From a virus: DNA of 26,350 nucleotides. The translations under genes were made by a program, and so were the position numbers. Below, one piece after another: positions 1 through 6,284 of the stretch. Location: positions 1 through 26,350 of IMG/VR virus record IMGVR_UViG_3300045454_000042. One strand, written 5' to 3'. Positions within the stretch are counted from its first letter, which is position 1; each line of letters begins with the position of its first letter. A model generated the notes under the pieces. The model did no database searches, was not told the origin of the DNA, and was given only the letters and a program-made list of their open reading frames with translations.

Positions 1-69
1 CTGCTCGCGCCCGCCGAGGTCAACGCCGCGCTGCTGCGCGCGCTGGCGGTGGCGCGCGAGCTGGCGTGA
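1..69 (+). CDS. 3' end of an unidentified flanking gene (partial)
   Basis: An open frame enters from the left edge and ends in TGA at 67-69. The visible tail is 22 residues, rich in Ala and Leu and helical in character (it ends in ARELA). Codons are almost all G/C-ending, as in the rest of the window. It reads toward the prophage and stops before the phage left-end region, so it is probably host sequence or the end of an adjacent element. Too little is present to name a family. Confidence 0.5.
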   Translation: MLAPAEVNAALLRALAVARELA

Positions 70-78
70 GCGATGGGA

Positions 79-102
79 GTGCGGAGATTGCATGCGACGG
101 AA
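79..102 (+). repeat. Dispersed VRTLHAT repeat, copy 1
   Basis: Reads GTGCGGAGATTGCATGCGAC and continues GGAA. It has one mismatch to the core GTGCGGACATTGCATGCGAC seen at 217 and 13243. It is non-coding here, in the left-end region. Confidence 0.7.
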
Positions 103-121
103 CTCGATGCGACGGAACGAA

Positions 122-157
122 GCGTGAAGATGCGTGAGGGGGCGTGATGTAGCGTTA
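122..157 (+). repeat. Four 10-bp-phased GCGTGA-type repeats
   Basis: GCGTGA begins at 122, 132 and 142, and GCGTTA begins at 152, so the same face of the helix carries the motif four times. The array sits where transposase-binding end sites are expected, but it could also belong to the flanking host DNA. Function is unknown. Confidence 0.5.
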
Positions 158-216
158 AGTCGTTGTCGCGCAATAGGAAAAACGCGCGGCGAGCGCGCCG
201 CGCTGCGCGCGGGAGC

Positions 217-239
217 GTGCGGACATTGCATGCGACAGA
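217..239 (+). repeat. Dispersed VRTLHAT repeat, copy 2
   Basis: Carries GTGCGGACATTGCATGCGAC followed by AGA, 138 bp after copy 1 and in the same orientation. It is non-coding and lies between the left-end region and the repressor terminator hairpin. Confidence 0.75.
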
Positions 240-248
240 TTACAGACA

Positions 249-266
249 AGTGAGCGTCAGCTCACT
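249..266 (-). terminator. Hairpin after the repressor gene
   Basis: AGTGAGC-GTCA-GCTCACT is a perfect 7-bp stem with a 4-nt loop, 16 bp past the repressor stop codon in the direction of its transcription. On the minus strand the hairpin is followed by TTGTCTGTAATC, only a weak U-rich tract. An intrinsic terminator is plausible; a protein-binding dyad is the alternative. Confidence 0.45.
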
Positions 267-282
267 GCCGAAGGCGAGGCTT

Positions 283-717
283 TCAGCCGGTCTTGCGGTG
301 GCGCTGGTTGGAAGCCGTCAGCTCGGCAACGGCTCGCTTGAGCTCGGCCAGCTCTGACACCGTCGTAGCGCGAGAGAGGAACTCCTCGAGCAGCGCGGCG
401 GACTCCTGGGCAGGCATCGCGTCGAGCAGCTCGCCGATCTTGGCCAGGCGGCGCGCAAGCTGGCTGTCTGGCGCAAGTGCTTGATCCGACACGGGTTCCG
501 GCGCCGGCCGCGCGAGCATCTGGCCCTCGCCAGTGAGCAGCCAGGTCATGTTGACGCCGGTCTTGGCGATCGCGGCCAGGCTCGCGGAGCCAGGCTCGCG
601 CTCTGCGTTCTCGTAGCCGACGAGCGTGCGCTTCGGAAGGCCGGACCGCACCGCGAACTGCTCTTGCGTGAGCCCTAGCGCGTGTCGCCAGGCCTTGATG
701 CGCTCGGCTACACCCAT
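283..717 (-). CDS. CI/Cro-type repressor of the lysogenic state
   Basis: The 144-residue protein starts MGVAERIKAWRHALGLTQEQ and holds a typical HTH_3 (Cro/CI) domain at about residues 5-62 (LTQEQFAVRSGLPKRTLVGYE is the helix-turn-helix), followed by the WLLTGEG motif common in phage repressors. The C-terminal half is a charged helical tail with no protease catalytic dyad, so it is a short repressor without LexA-like self-cleavage. The ATG at 717 is chosen because AGGAG lies 6-7 nt upstream on the minus strand; the frame stays open to 831 only because it runs through the operator repeats. It is the only minus-strand gene in the left half and is divergent from the early operon, which is the classical Mu-like lysis/lysogeny switch. 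Its likely binding sites are the phased repeats at 733-840. Confidence 0.88.
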   Translation of the reverse strand: MGVAERIKAWRHALGLTQEQFAVRSGLPKRTLVGYENAEREPGSASLAAIAKTGVNMTWLLTGEGQMLARPAPEPVSDQALAPDSQLARRLAKIGELLDAMPAQESAALLEEFLSRATTVSELAELKRAVAELTASNQRHRKTG

Positions 718-732
718 GTCTGGCTCCTGGCG

Positions 733-840
733 AAAGCGGGAAAGCGCGACGCTGAAAGCGGGGACAAGCGGGGAAAAAGCGGGGAAAGCGCGACGCTGAA
801 AGCGGGGACAAGCGGGGACAAGCGGGGACAAGAGGGGAAA
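733..840. promoter_or_regulatory. Operator array of 10-bp phased AGCGGGGACA repeats
   Basis: Between the divergent repressor and early genes, AGCGGGGACA occurs at 757, 801, 811 and 821. AGCGGGGAAA occurs at 767 and 778, and the variant AGAGGGGAAA at 831. The unit spacing is 10 bp (11 at one step). A block beginning AGCGCGACGCTGAAAGCGGG at 743 is repeated at 787, which shows a 44-bp segmental duplication. Related GGGGAA cores occur at 904 and 956. Helical phasing fits cooperative repressor binding along one DNA face. Which protein binds is inferred. Confidence 0.75.
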
Positions 841-885
841 GCGCGCAACAGAACTGCCGTCGCTCGCGAAATTCCTCGATTGAGC

Positions 886-921
886 TTGACGGCTTCCTCA
901 CTTGGGGAATACGATTGCGCC
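886..921 (+). promoter_or_regulatory. Early rightward promoter (predicted)
   Basis: TTGACG (886-891) and TACGAT (910-915) are separated by 18 bp, a good sigma-70 layout. The expected start of transcription is about 921-923, which coincides with the ATG at 922, so the first early message may be leaderless or nearly so. A GGGGAA core related to the operator units overlaps the spacer at 904-909. Confidence 0.55.
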
Positions 922-1158
922 ATGTTGCGCATCATGACCCAAAGGCGGTCACAAGTGGGGAAGGACCGCCTCAAGACGGCAGCCGAGGTGCGTGCCGACC
1001 TCGACCGCCGAGGCAAGACCATCCGTGAGGCCGCGCGCGAGATCGGCGTCTCCGAGAGAGCGGTCTACGACCTGCTGCGAGGTCGGTTCAAGGGTCGCCG
1101 TGGAGAGGCACACAAGGCAGCCGTCCTGCTCGGAATGAAGCACGGAGTGCTCAAGTGA
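922..1158 (+). CDS. Ner/Cro-like early DNA-binding regulator
   Basis: A 78-residue basic protein. After an N-terminal arm (MLRIMTQRRS) comes a compact helix-turn-helix domain: TAAEVRADLDRRGKTIREAA, then REIGVSERAVYDLLRGRFKG, then RRGEAHKAAVLLGM. This pattern (HTH, then K-G-R-R-G-E/Q-x-H, then a helix ending in LG) is common in small Ner-like regulators that precede Mu-type transposases. In Mu, Ner dampens early and repressor transcription; the same role is inferred here. Possible starts are 922 and 934. The first is preferred because it sits at the predicted transcription start, though no clear ribosome-binding site precedes either. The stop overlaps the GTG at 1155, which suggests coupling to the transposase gene. 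Confidence 0.75.
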   Translation: MLRIMTQRRSQVGKDRLKTAAEVRADLDRRGKTIREAAREIGVSERAVYDLLRGRFKGRRGEAHKAAVLLGMKHGVLK

Positions 1159-3647
1159 GGTACTCGTGCGAGGATCTGAGCGCTGCCCTCGGTGTGACGC
1201 GCGACGCGACCAAGAAGCGTGCCGCCCGCGAACGCTGGCCCTACACCGAACAACCATGCCGCGGCGGCCGCCGCCGGCTCTACGCGCTGGCCGAGCTGCC
1301 GGCGGACGTGGCGGCGGCCCTGCAGAGGCAGCAAGGAGCGAACCATGGACATGCTGGACAAGGACGGCCGGCTGATCGCCTCGATCAAGCGCACGGGCGG
1401 GCAGCGGCCGGGGCGGCCGGTGATGTGGCTGGTGTACTGGGGATTGCAGTACAGCCACCTCGAGCACAAGCACTTCTGGAGCCGACTCGAGGCGCAGGCC
1501 TGGGTGAGATCGGTCGAGCGCCGGCTGCAGCGGCAGGCGCGCCGGCCGGATCAGCAGCTGTCCGACCCGGCGGATCGGCCATGACGGCCACCGGCGGCTG
1601 CGGTGAGCCCCCCCGGGCGGGGGTGCCCTCGCCCGCCTCCCATCCCGGGGCTGCGGCGGCCACCGTGGCGGGGGGGTTCACCGCAGCGGCCGGGCTGGCC
1701 GGCGCCGAGGCGCCGACGGACGCGATCTGGATCGGCACGCTGGTGCCCGAGGGCATGTCGCCTGCAGATGCGGCGGCCGAGCGCACGAGGATGGCGCGGG
1801 TGCAGCGCATCGCGCAGGCGCTGGCGCCGCTGGCGGCGCTGCCCGAGCGCCAGCGCGGGCGGCGCGCGATGGCCGAGGACATCGCCCGCTCGCTGGGCCT
1901 GACGGTGTCGCAGGTGTACCGGCTCGAGGCGCGGGTGCGCGCCGGCGGCCAGGCGGCGCTGGCGCAGCTCGGCGCGCGCGCCGACCGCGGGCGGCGCCGC
2001 CATGTCGTGAGCGAGGCCTGGGAGGCCTGGTGCGCGCAGGCGCACGCGGCGGGCGCCAGCGCGGCGCTGGCCGGCGACGCGGCGCCCAGCGCCGAGACGG
2101 TGGCGCAGACCACGCTGGCGGCCACCGCGGCGCTGGCGCAGGTGGTGCGCGCGGCGTGGGTGGGCGGGGCGCCATCGGCGCGCCAGGCGTGGCTGAAGGC
2201 CAGCGCGGCGCTGGCGCGCCAGGTGATCGAGCGCGGCGCGCCGCAGGCACTCGCCGTGGGGCTGCTGCAGGTGCCATGCCCGCGCGACTGGATCGAGGCC
2301 GAAGGCCGGCAGTACCGCACCGCCGGCCTGGCGCTGCGCGACGCCAAGGGCGCCTACGACCGGCACATCACCCCGGTGGTGCGCAGCGCGGCGGGCTACC
2401 GGCCGGGGCAGCTCGTCTGCGGCGACGTGAGCCCGCTCGACATCCCCGTGCGCCGCCCCGACGGCTCAACAGGGTACGGCCGCATGATCATGTGGCACGA
2501 CTTCGGGTCCAACTGGCTGCAGTGCGACCTGTACCTGGTCGAGCGCGGCGAGGGCATCCGCCGCGAGCATGTGGCGGCCAGCTTCGCCAAGATGTGCGAG
2601 GAGAGCCCCTTCGGCGTGCCCGAGCGGCTCTACCTGGACAACGGCAGCGAGTACAAGTGGGAAGACCTGCTGCTGGCTTGGCACGACTTGGCTGCGCTCA
2701 CCGGGCAGCGCATCGCCGTGGACCTGGCCGTGTACCTGCCCGAGGCGGCGCGGCTGGTGCGCAGCATCCCGTACCACCCGCGCGGCAAGCGCGTCGAGGG
2801 GCAGTTCGGCAACCTGCGGCACTGGCTGGCCTGGTGGTTCGGCTACGTCGGCGGCAACCGGCTGGCGAAGAAGACCGCCAGCCTCGGCCAGGCGCCGGTG
2901 CTGAGCGACTTCGACAGCCTGCGCGACTGGCTGCAGAGGGAGCTGGCGGACTACCACGTCACGCCGCAGGAGAGAGCCGAGCACATGGGCGGCATGAGCC
3001 CGCAGCAGCGGCTGGACTGGCACCTGTCCACCGGCTGGCGCCCGGTGCGCATCGACCGCCACGCGCTGATGCTGGCCTTCGCGCAGCGCGAGGTGCGCAC
3101 CGTCACGCGCGGGGCCATCCGCTGGGCCGGTAGAGAGTACACGGCGGACTTTCTGATGCACGTCGAGGGCCGCGTGCTGGCCGCGCAGCCGCGCGTCTGC
3201 GCGGCCGACCTGGACTATCTGTACGTCTTCGACGCCTCGCGCGGCAGCCTGCAGCGCGGGCAGTTTCTGGGCATCGCCACGCCGCAGCCCATCTACGGCG
3301 TGCTCGACGAGGAGGGCGCGAAGGAGGCCGCGCGCAGGCGCAAGGCCTTCCGCCTGCTCACCGGCGAGCGCGTGGCCGCCGCCGGCGGGCCGCTGGACGA
3401 GGCCGCGCTGGCCGGCACGCGGGCGCAACTGCTCGGCCTGCACAGCACCGTGGAGCGCGCGAGAGCCGCCGCGCAAGAGGTGCAGGTCAGCGCCGAGCAC
3501 CGCCAGATGCTGGCCGCGCGCGCCGAGCTCGAGCACAGCACACGCGTGCTGCTGGCGCAGGCGGATGCCGCGCGCGACGCCGAGAGCCTCTCGCGCCTGG
3601 CGCACGAGACCGAGGACGAGGCCGCGGCACGCGCCGCGGGGTTCTAG
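1155..3647 (+). CDS. Mu-type DDE transposase (MuA-like), long ORF with a nested gene
   Basis: This is the strand-transfer recombinase for integration and replicative transposition. The open frame runs 830 codons from GTG 1155. Residues 1-62 form a MuA domain-I-like winged helix (YSCEDLSAALGV... and CRGGRRRLYALAELP). Residues about 207-275 hold a second helix-turn-helix (AEDIARSLGLTVSQVYRLEA). The catalytic core shows the DDE residues D424 (LVCGDVSPLDIP), D495 (LYLDNGSEYKW) and E548 (GKRVEGQFGN), spaced about as in MuA. A Mu-type beta-barrel region and a charged helical C-terminus follow. MuA has 663 residues, so 830 is long. Residues 64-142 are low-complexity A/G/R sequence with poor third-position G/C, because that stretch is really coding in another frame (1345-1584). 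An ATG at 1581 in this frame overlaps that gene's stop as ATGA and would give a 688-residue protein. Whether one, two or both forms are made is open. Confidence 0.85.
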   Translation: MRYSCEDLSAALGVTRDATKKRAARERWPYTEQPCRGGRRRLYALAELPADVAAALQRQQGANHGHAGQGRPADRLDQAHGRAAAGAAGDVAGVLGIAVQPPRAQALLEPTRGAGLGEIGRAPAAAAGAPAGSAAVRPGGSAMTATGGCGEPPRAGVPSPASHPGAAAATVAGGFTAAAGLAGAEAPTDAIWIGTLVPEGMSPADAAAERTRMARVQRIAQALAPLAALPERQRGRRAMAEDIARSLGLTVSQVYRLEARVRAGGQAALAQLGARADRGRRRHVVSEAWEAWCAQAHAAGASAALAGDAAPSAETVAQTTLAATAALAQVVRAAWVGGAPSARQAWLKASAALARQVIERGAPQALAVGLLQVPCPRDWIEAEGRQYRTAGLALRDAKGAYDRHITPVVRSAAGYRPGQLVCGDVSPLDIPVRRPDGSTGYGRMIMWHDFGSNWLQCDLYLVERGEGIRREHVAASFAKMCEESPFGVPERLYLDNGSEYKWEDLLLAWHDLAALTGQRIAVDLAVYLPEAARLVRSIPYHPRGKRVEGQFGNLRHWLAWWFGYVGGNRLAKKTASLGQAPVLSDFDSLRDWLQRELADYHVTPQERAEHMGGMSPQQRLDWHLSTGWRPVRIDRHALMLAFAQREVRTVTRGAIRWAGREYTADFLMHVEGRVLAAQPRVCAADLDYLYVFDASRGSLQRGQFLGIATPQPIYGVLDEEGAKEAARRRKAFRLLTGERVAAAGGPLDEAALAGTRAQLLGLHSTVERARAAAQEVQVSAEHRQMLAARAELEHSTRVLLAQADAARDAESLSRLAHETEDEAAARAAGF
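1345..1584 (+). CDS. Small unknown protein read in another frame inside the transposase ORF
   Basis: Starts at ATG 1345 with AAGGAG (1333-1338) 6 nt upstream, one of the best ribosome-binding sites in the early region. It encodes 79 residues, beginning MDMLDKDGRLIASIKRTGG and continuing through an aromatic-rich segment (VMWLVYWGLQYSHLEHKHFW) to a basic helix. By hand count 73 of 79 codons end in G or C, against about half when the same bases are read in the transposase frame. The stop overlaps ATG 1581 of the transposase frame (ATGA), the junction style used throughout this operon. It therefore looks like an independent gene between a winged-helix module and the transposase proper. I do not recognise the family. 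Confidence 0.7.
   Translation: MDMLDKDGRLIASIKRTGGQRPGRPVMWLVYWGLQYSHLEHKHFWSRLEAQAWVRSVERRLQRQARRPDQQLSDPADRP
1591..1693. repeat. Near-perfect 24-bp inverted repeat (stem-loop) at the transposase 5' end
   Basis: The left arm 1591-1614 (contains GCTGCGGTGAGCCCCCCC) pairs with the right arm 1670-1693 (contains GGGGGGGTTCACCGCAGC). There is one G-G mismatch and one G-U pair; the 55-nt loop contains a second GGCGGG/CCCGCC pairing. It begins 7 nt after the ATG at 1581 and encodes low-complexity residues, so the DNA or RNA structure may matter more than the peptide. Confidence 0.7.
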
Positions 3648-3672
3648 GGCCGCGGCTTCCACAGACACCAGA

Positions 3673-3701
3673 GCCCGCTGCGGTACGCCCGCGCAGCGGG
3701 C
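3673..3701 (+). terminator. Hairpin between transposase and ATPase genes
   Basis: GCCCGCTGCG (3673-3682) and CGCAGCGGGC (3692-3701) form a perfect 10-bp stem with a 9-nt loop in the 93-bp gap after the transposase stop. No T-run follows, so it is more likely an attenuator or mRNA stabiliser than a full intrinsic terminator. Confidence 0.45.
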
Positions 3702-3740
3702 CGCAGGGCCAGGGCGGGGACATGGAGCAGAGGGCAGACG

Positions 3741-4586
3741 ATGGATTCGACAGAGACCACAGAGCGGCCGGCGGCGAAGGCCGGCAAGGGCGCCGACGTG
3801 CTGCAGGCCTGGGATTCCCAGGCCGCGCAGGGCCTGCGCGAGACCAAGTTCGTGCGCGAGGCGCTCAAGCTCGCGGAGGTCATCCTCACGGCCGATCACC
3901 CCATCGGCGAGCTGGTCGGGCCCGCCGGCACCGGCAAGACCTGCGCCGGCCGCGCCGTGGCGCAGAAGTACCGAGCCCAGCGCATCGTCGCCTGGGAGGG
4001 CATGACGCGCCACCAGCTCGCGGCCGAAGTCGCGCAGGCGCTGGGCCTGGAGGGCGCCGGCGCCGGGCAGCGGCTGCTCGCGACCCGCATCGCGCCGATG
4101 GATGGGCCGCGCCAGCTCGTCGTCGTAGACGAGGCGAACAAGCTCAACTGGCGGGGGCTCGAGGTCCTGAGGTACCTCGCCGACGAGTGCAACCTGGCGG
4201 TGCTGCTTATCGGCACCGAGCTGTACGACCGACAGTTCACCAACAGCCGCACCCGCGAGCTGCTCGACCAGCTTGGCAGCCGTATCGGCGCGAAGCGGGC
4301 GGCCACGCGGCACATGGACCGCGCCGAGACGTACGTACATGTCTTCCGCCCCTTCTTCGGCGACTCGGAAGACCGCGAGCTAGTCACCCGCTTCTGGGAG
4401 GGCTCGCGCCGTGGCAACTTCCGCGAGGCGCGCGAGCTGGCGGCCGAGTGCCGCCGGATCATGGCCGCCAACGCCATGCAGACGCTGACCAGCGCCGTGC
4501 TGGAGCTGGCGCTGAAGTGGATGGCCAACCGCCGCCCGGTGCTGGGCAGCGGCGGGCGGGCGGCGCCCGCCGGGGAGGGTGCATGA
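3741..4586 (+). CDS. MuB-type transposition ATPase
   Basis: An AAA+ ATPase of 281 residues that, by family, binds target DNA and delivers it to the transposase while giving target immunity. Walker A GPAGTGKT is at residues 60-67, Walker B QLVVVDEA at 125-132 (D130, E131), and a strand ending in a polar residue (LAVLLIGTELY) at about 152-162 fits sensor 1. MuB has 312 residues with an N-terminal helix-turn-helix and about 100 residues before Walker A. Here only 59 precede it, so the MuB-like N-terminal DNA-binding module is reduced or absent. The C-terminal domain carries a basic segment (EGSRRGNFREARELAAECRR). The ATG follows AGAGGG. The next gene starts in the stop (ATGA at 4583), so the two are translationally coupled. 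Confidence 0.87.
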   Translation: MDSTETTERPAAKAGKGADVLQAWDSQAAQGLRETKFVREALKLAEVILTADHPIGELVGPAGTGKTCAGRAVAQKYRAQRIVAWEGMTRHQLAAEVAQALGLEGAGAGQRLLATRIAPMDGPRQLVVVDEANKLNWRGLEVLRYLADECNLAVLLIGTELYDRQFTNSRTRELLDQLGSRIGAKRAATRHMDRAETYVHVFRPFFGDSEDRELVTRFWEGSRRGNFREARELAAECRRIMAANAMQTLTSAVLELALKWMANRRPVLGSGGRAAPAGEGA

Positions 4587-4867
4587 GCACGCCAGACACC
4601 GCCACCGTGGCGCCTGCGCCTGCGCCCGTGGCCCTCCTCTGCGATGTCGAGCAGCTCGTGCAGATGGCGTGCGACCTGGACTGGCTGCAGGCGCAGGGCA
4701 GCTTTGCGCCGGGCGCGCGCGAGCGCCTGGTCCAGGCGGTGCACCTGATGCACCTGGCAGCGCAGGAGACCTGCGACGACAACGGCTGGACGCCGCTGTA
4801 CGGCGAAATCCAGTGCGACGACCTGGTGCCCCCCGACTGGGATCGCAACGACTACCCCCCGCTGTGA
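4583..4867 (+). CDS. Small acidic early protein, unknown function
   Basis: A 94-residue protein starting MSTPDTATVAPAPAPVALLC. An extended Ala/Pro N-terminus is followed by an amphipathic helical part (VEQLVQMACDLDWLQAQGSF... RLVQAVHLMHLAAQETC) and an acidic tail (CDDLVPPDWDRNDYPPL). GGGGAGGG precedes the ATG, which overlaps the ATPase stop. Three Cys residues are spread out and do not form a clear zinc site. It sits in the early operon where Mu-like phages keep poorly conserved replication or host-takeover genes. I do not recognise a family. Confidence 0.6.
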   Translation: MSTPDTATVAPAPAPVALLCDVEQLVQMACDLDWLQAQGSFAPGARERLVQAVHLMHLAAQETCDDNGWTPLYGEIQCDDLVPPDWDRNDYPPL

Positions 4868-4869
4868 CG

Positions 4870-5181
4870 ATGGACGAGGCGAGCCGAGCATGCAACGCTG
4901 CAACACCACCAGCCACCGCGCCCGAGCCCGGCACGGCCGCCATCAAGCTGGTCGAGATCATGGCCGTGCTGGGCTGCGCCAAGGCCACCGCCAGCCGGCT
5001 GCGCGCGGGCGACTACAGCGCCGCCAGCGAGCTGGCCCAGCGTTACGCCGCGCTGGCCGCGCTCGCGCAGCGCCTGGGGCGCGAGCGCCAGGGCGCAGAC
5101 GGGCCGGGGGCGATCTGTCGCGCCTGCCCACGCGAGGACTGCAGCGGCTGCCGCATCGCCGAGCTGATCGGCGAGCGGTAG
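4870..5181 (+). CDS. Helix-turn-helix protein with C-terminal Cys4 zinc site
   Basis: A 103-residue protein from ATG 4870; GTG 4864, overlapping the previous stop, is an alternative giving two more residues. Residues 25-50 look like a helix-turn-helix (AIKLVEIMAVLGCAKATASR). The C-terminus has C-x2-C-x4-C-x2-C (CRACPREDCSGC), a compact zinc-binding pattern, followed by RIAELIGE. This combination suggests a small nucleic-acid-binding early protein. It is packed directly behind the preceding small gene. No specific family name can be supported. Confidence 0.6.
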   Translation: MDEASRACNAATPPATAPEPGTAAIKLVEIMAVLGCAKATASRLRAGDYSAASELAQRYAALAALAQRLGRERQGADGPGAICRACPREDCSGCRIAELIGER

Positions 5182-5259
5182 CGGCGGGCTGAGGGCACCA
5201 CGGATCGAGGGCTGGACGTCAATAGCGCGCGCTGGCCGGCGCGTGCGAGGAGCACAAAG

Positions 5260-5736
5260 ATGGGATCGACAGACATGGCGGCGGCACCCGAAGCCAAAGC
5301 CGTCAGAAGCACCGGCCGCCCGGCCGGCATCAAGGTCATGGCCGACGGGCAGACCCTGCCTCTCGACAAGGCCAGCATGCGCCTGGTCATGCAGGGCTGG
5401 CAGCGCAAGCTCGAGATGGAGGCCGCCAAGGCCCGACTCGAGGAGGTCAACGCCGCGCTGCTCGAGGCGCATGGCGGCGGCTGCAAGCTGCGCGTGGTGG
5501 GCATCGCCACGGCCACGCTGAGCGCGCGCAGCACGGTCAAGGTCAGCGACCCCGAGCGGCTGCGCGAGGTCCTGGGCGAGCGCTGGGACGACCTGGTGGC
5601 CGAGCGCGTGAGCTACAGCGCCTACGACAGGCTCGTCGAGCTGAGCGTCGACGGCGACGAGCCGCTCGCGCCGGCGATCCGGCAGTGTCTGACCATCGCC
5701 GACAGCACGGCGGTGACGTGGCGCAGCGACTCCTGA
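5260..5736 (+). CDS. Conserved-looking early phage protein, unknown function
   Basis: A 158-residue protein preceded by AGGAG about 8 nt before ATG 5260 (an ATG at 5275 is the alternative). A basic N-terminal part (SMRLVMQGWQRKLEMEAAKA) forms a long helix. An alpha/beta part follows with DPERLREVLGERWDDLVAER, then LAPAIRQCLTIADSTAVTWR. It occupies the position, between MuB and GemA, where Mu encodes its host-nuclease inhibitor Gam and related early genes. The sequence does not show a Gam signature, so I do not call it Gam. The high density of charged residues and the helix hint at nucleic-acid or protein binding. Confidence 0.6.
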   Translation: MGSTDMAAAPEAKAVRSTGRPAGIKVMADGQTLPLDKASMRLVMQGWQRKLEMEAAKARLEEVNAALLEAHGGGCKLRVVGIATATLSARSTVKVSDPERLREVLGERWDDLVAERVSYSAYDRLVELSVDGDEPLAPAIRQCLTIADSTAVTWRSDS

Positions 5737-5759
5737 CCCAGGGCACCACGGAGGGCACC

Positions 5760-6284
5760 ATGGCCAACCCGCAACGCAGCGACCGCCGCCGCCAGCTCAT
5801 CGGCCTGGCGCACCTGGGGGCTACACAGCTCGGCCTGGACGAGGACACCCGCCGCGCCGCGCAGGCGGCGTGGACGGGGCATGCCTCGTGCGCCGACATG
5901 ACCGAGGCCGAGCTGGTGGCCTGGTGCTGGGAACTCAAGCGCCGCGGCGCCACCATCGGCATCCCCACGCCGCCGGCGTGCGGCGGCCTGAGCCTGGGCC
6001 GGCCCACACCGGCGCAGCTCGCGCGCATCGAGGCGCTGGCCGCCGCGCTGGGGCTGCAGGAGGCCGCGCTGGCGGGCTTCTGCCAGCGCACCGTCGGCAT
6101 CGACGACCCGCGCTGGCTCACGCGCGCGCAGGCCAGCGACGTGATCAGCGGCCTCTCCCGCTGGGCGGCCTCGCGCGGGGCCGACGCGCGCAGCAAGACC
6201 CGCACGGCGCTCGATGCGCTGCTGCAAGACGAGCCGGGCCACGGCCCGGAACACAACCCGCAACGCACACAGGAGGCGTCATGA
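5760..6284 (+). CDS. gemA: GemA / Mu gp16-like early regulatory protein (DUF1018)
   Basis: A 174-residue protein. The N-terminus RRRQLIGLAHLGATQLGLDE, the central WCWELKRRGA and the C-terminal RWAASRGADARSKTRTALDA match the layout of Mu gp16/GemA-type proteins (DUF1018), in which two helical regions flank a Pro/Gly-rich linker. In Mu, GemA modulates host gene expression and DNA topology after induction; the same is assumed here. ATG 5760 is preceded by GGAGG at the right distance; a GTG further upstream lies inside the preceding gene and is rejected. The stop overlaps the next ATG (6281) with AGGAGG just before it. Confidence 0.75.
   Translation: MANPQRSDRRRQLIGLAHLGATQLGLDEDTRRAAQAAWTGHASCADMTEAELVAWCWELKRRGATIGIPTPPACGGLSLGRPTPAQLARIEALAAALGLQEAALAGFCQRTVGIDDPRWLTRAQASDVISGLSRWAASRGADARSKTRTALDALLQDEPGHGPEHNPQRTQEAS

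Larger units (their letters stand above)
70..282. other. Prophage left-end / attL-proximal region (non-coding)
   Basis: No convincing gene lies between the flanking ORF and the end of the repressor gene. In Mu-type phages the left terminus with its transposase-binding sites lies just beyond the repressor gene, so attL is expected here. The segment holds TGCGACGGAAC twice (93-103 and 108-118), GCGTGA at 122, 132 and 142 followed by GCGTTA at 152 (exact 10-bp spacing), and two copies of a dispersed repeat (79-102 and 217-239). The exact terminus and the 5-bp target duplication cannot be fixed without the right end. Confidence 0.4.

Noticed and set aside
79-239. Two VRTLHAT repeats as transposase-binding sites of the left end
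   Set aside because: The same repeat lies inside the Rz and portal genes and after the tail tube gene, which does not fit end-specific binding sites.
718-831. N-terminal extension of the repressor to 831
   Set aside because: It only translates the operator repeats on the minus strand (SPLVPACPRF-type peptides); AGGAG precedes ATG 717 and the helix-turn-helix begins just after it.
743-840. CRISPR-like repeat array
   Set aside because: Units are 10 bp without unique spacers and sit between divergent regulator genes; no cas gene is present. This is an operator-type array.
2466-4340. Long minus-strand ORF (624 codons) opposite the transposase and ATPase genes
   Set aside because: Shadow of G/C-rich coding sequence; no domain, no ribosome-binding site, and it spans two well-supported plus-strand genes.
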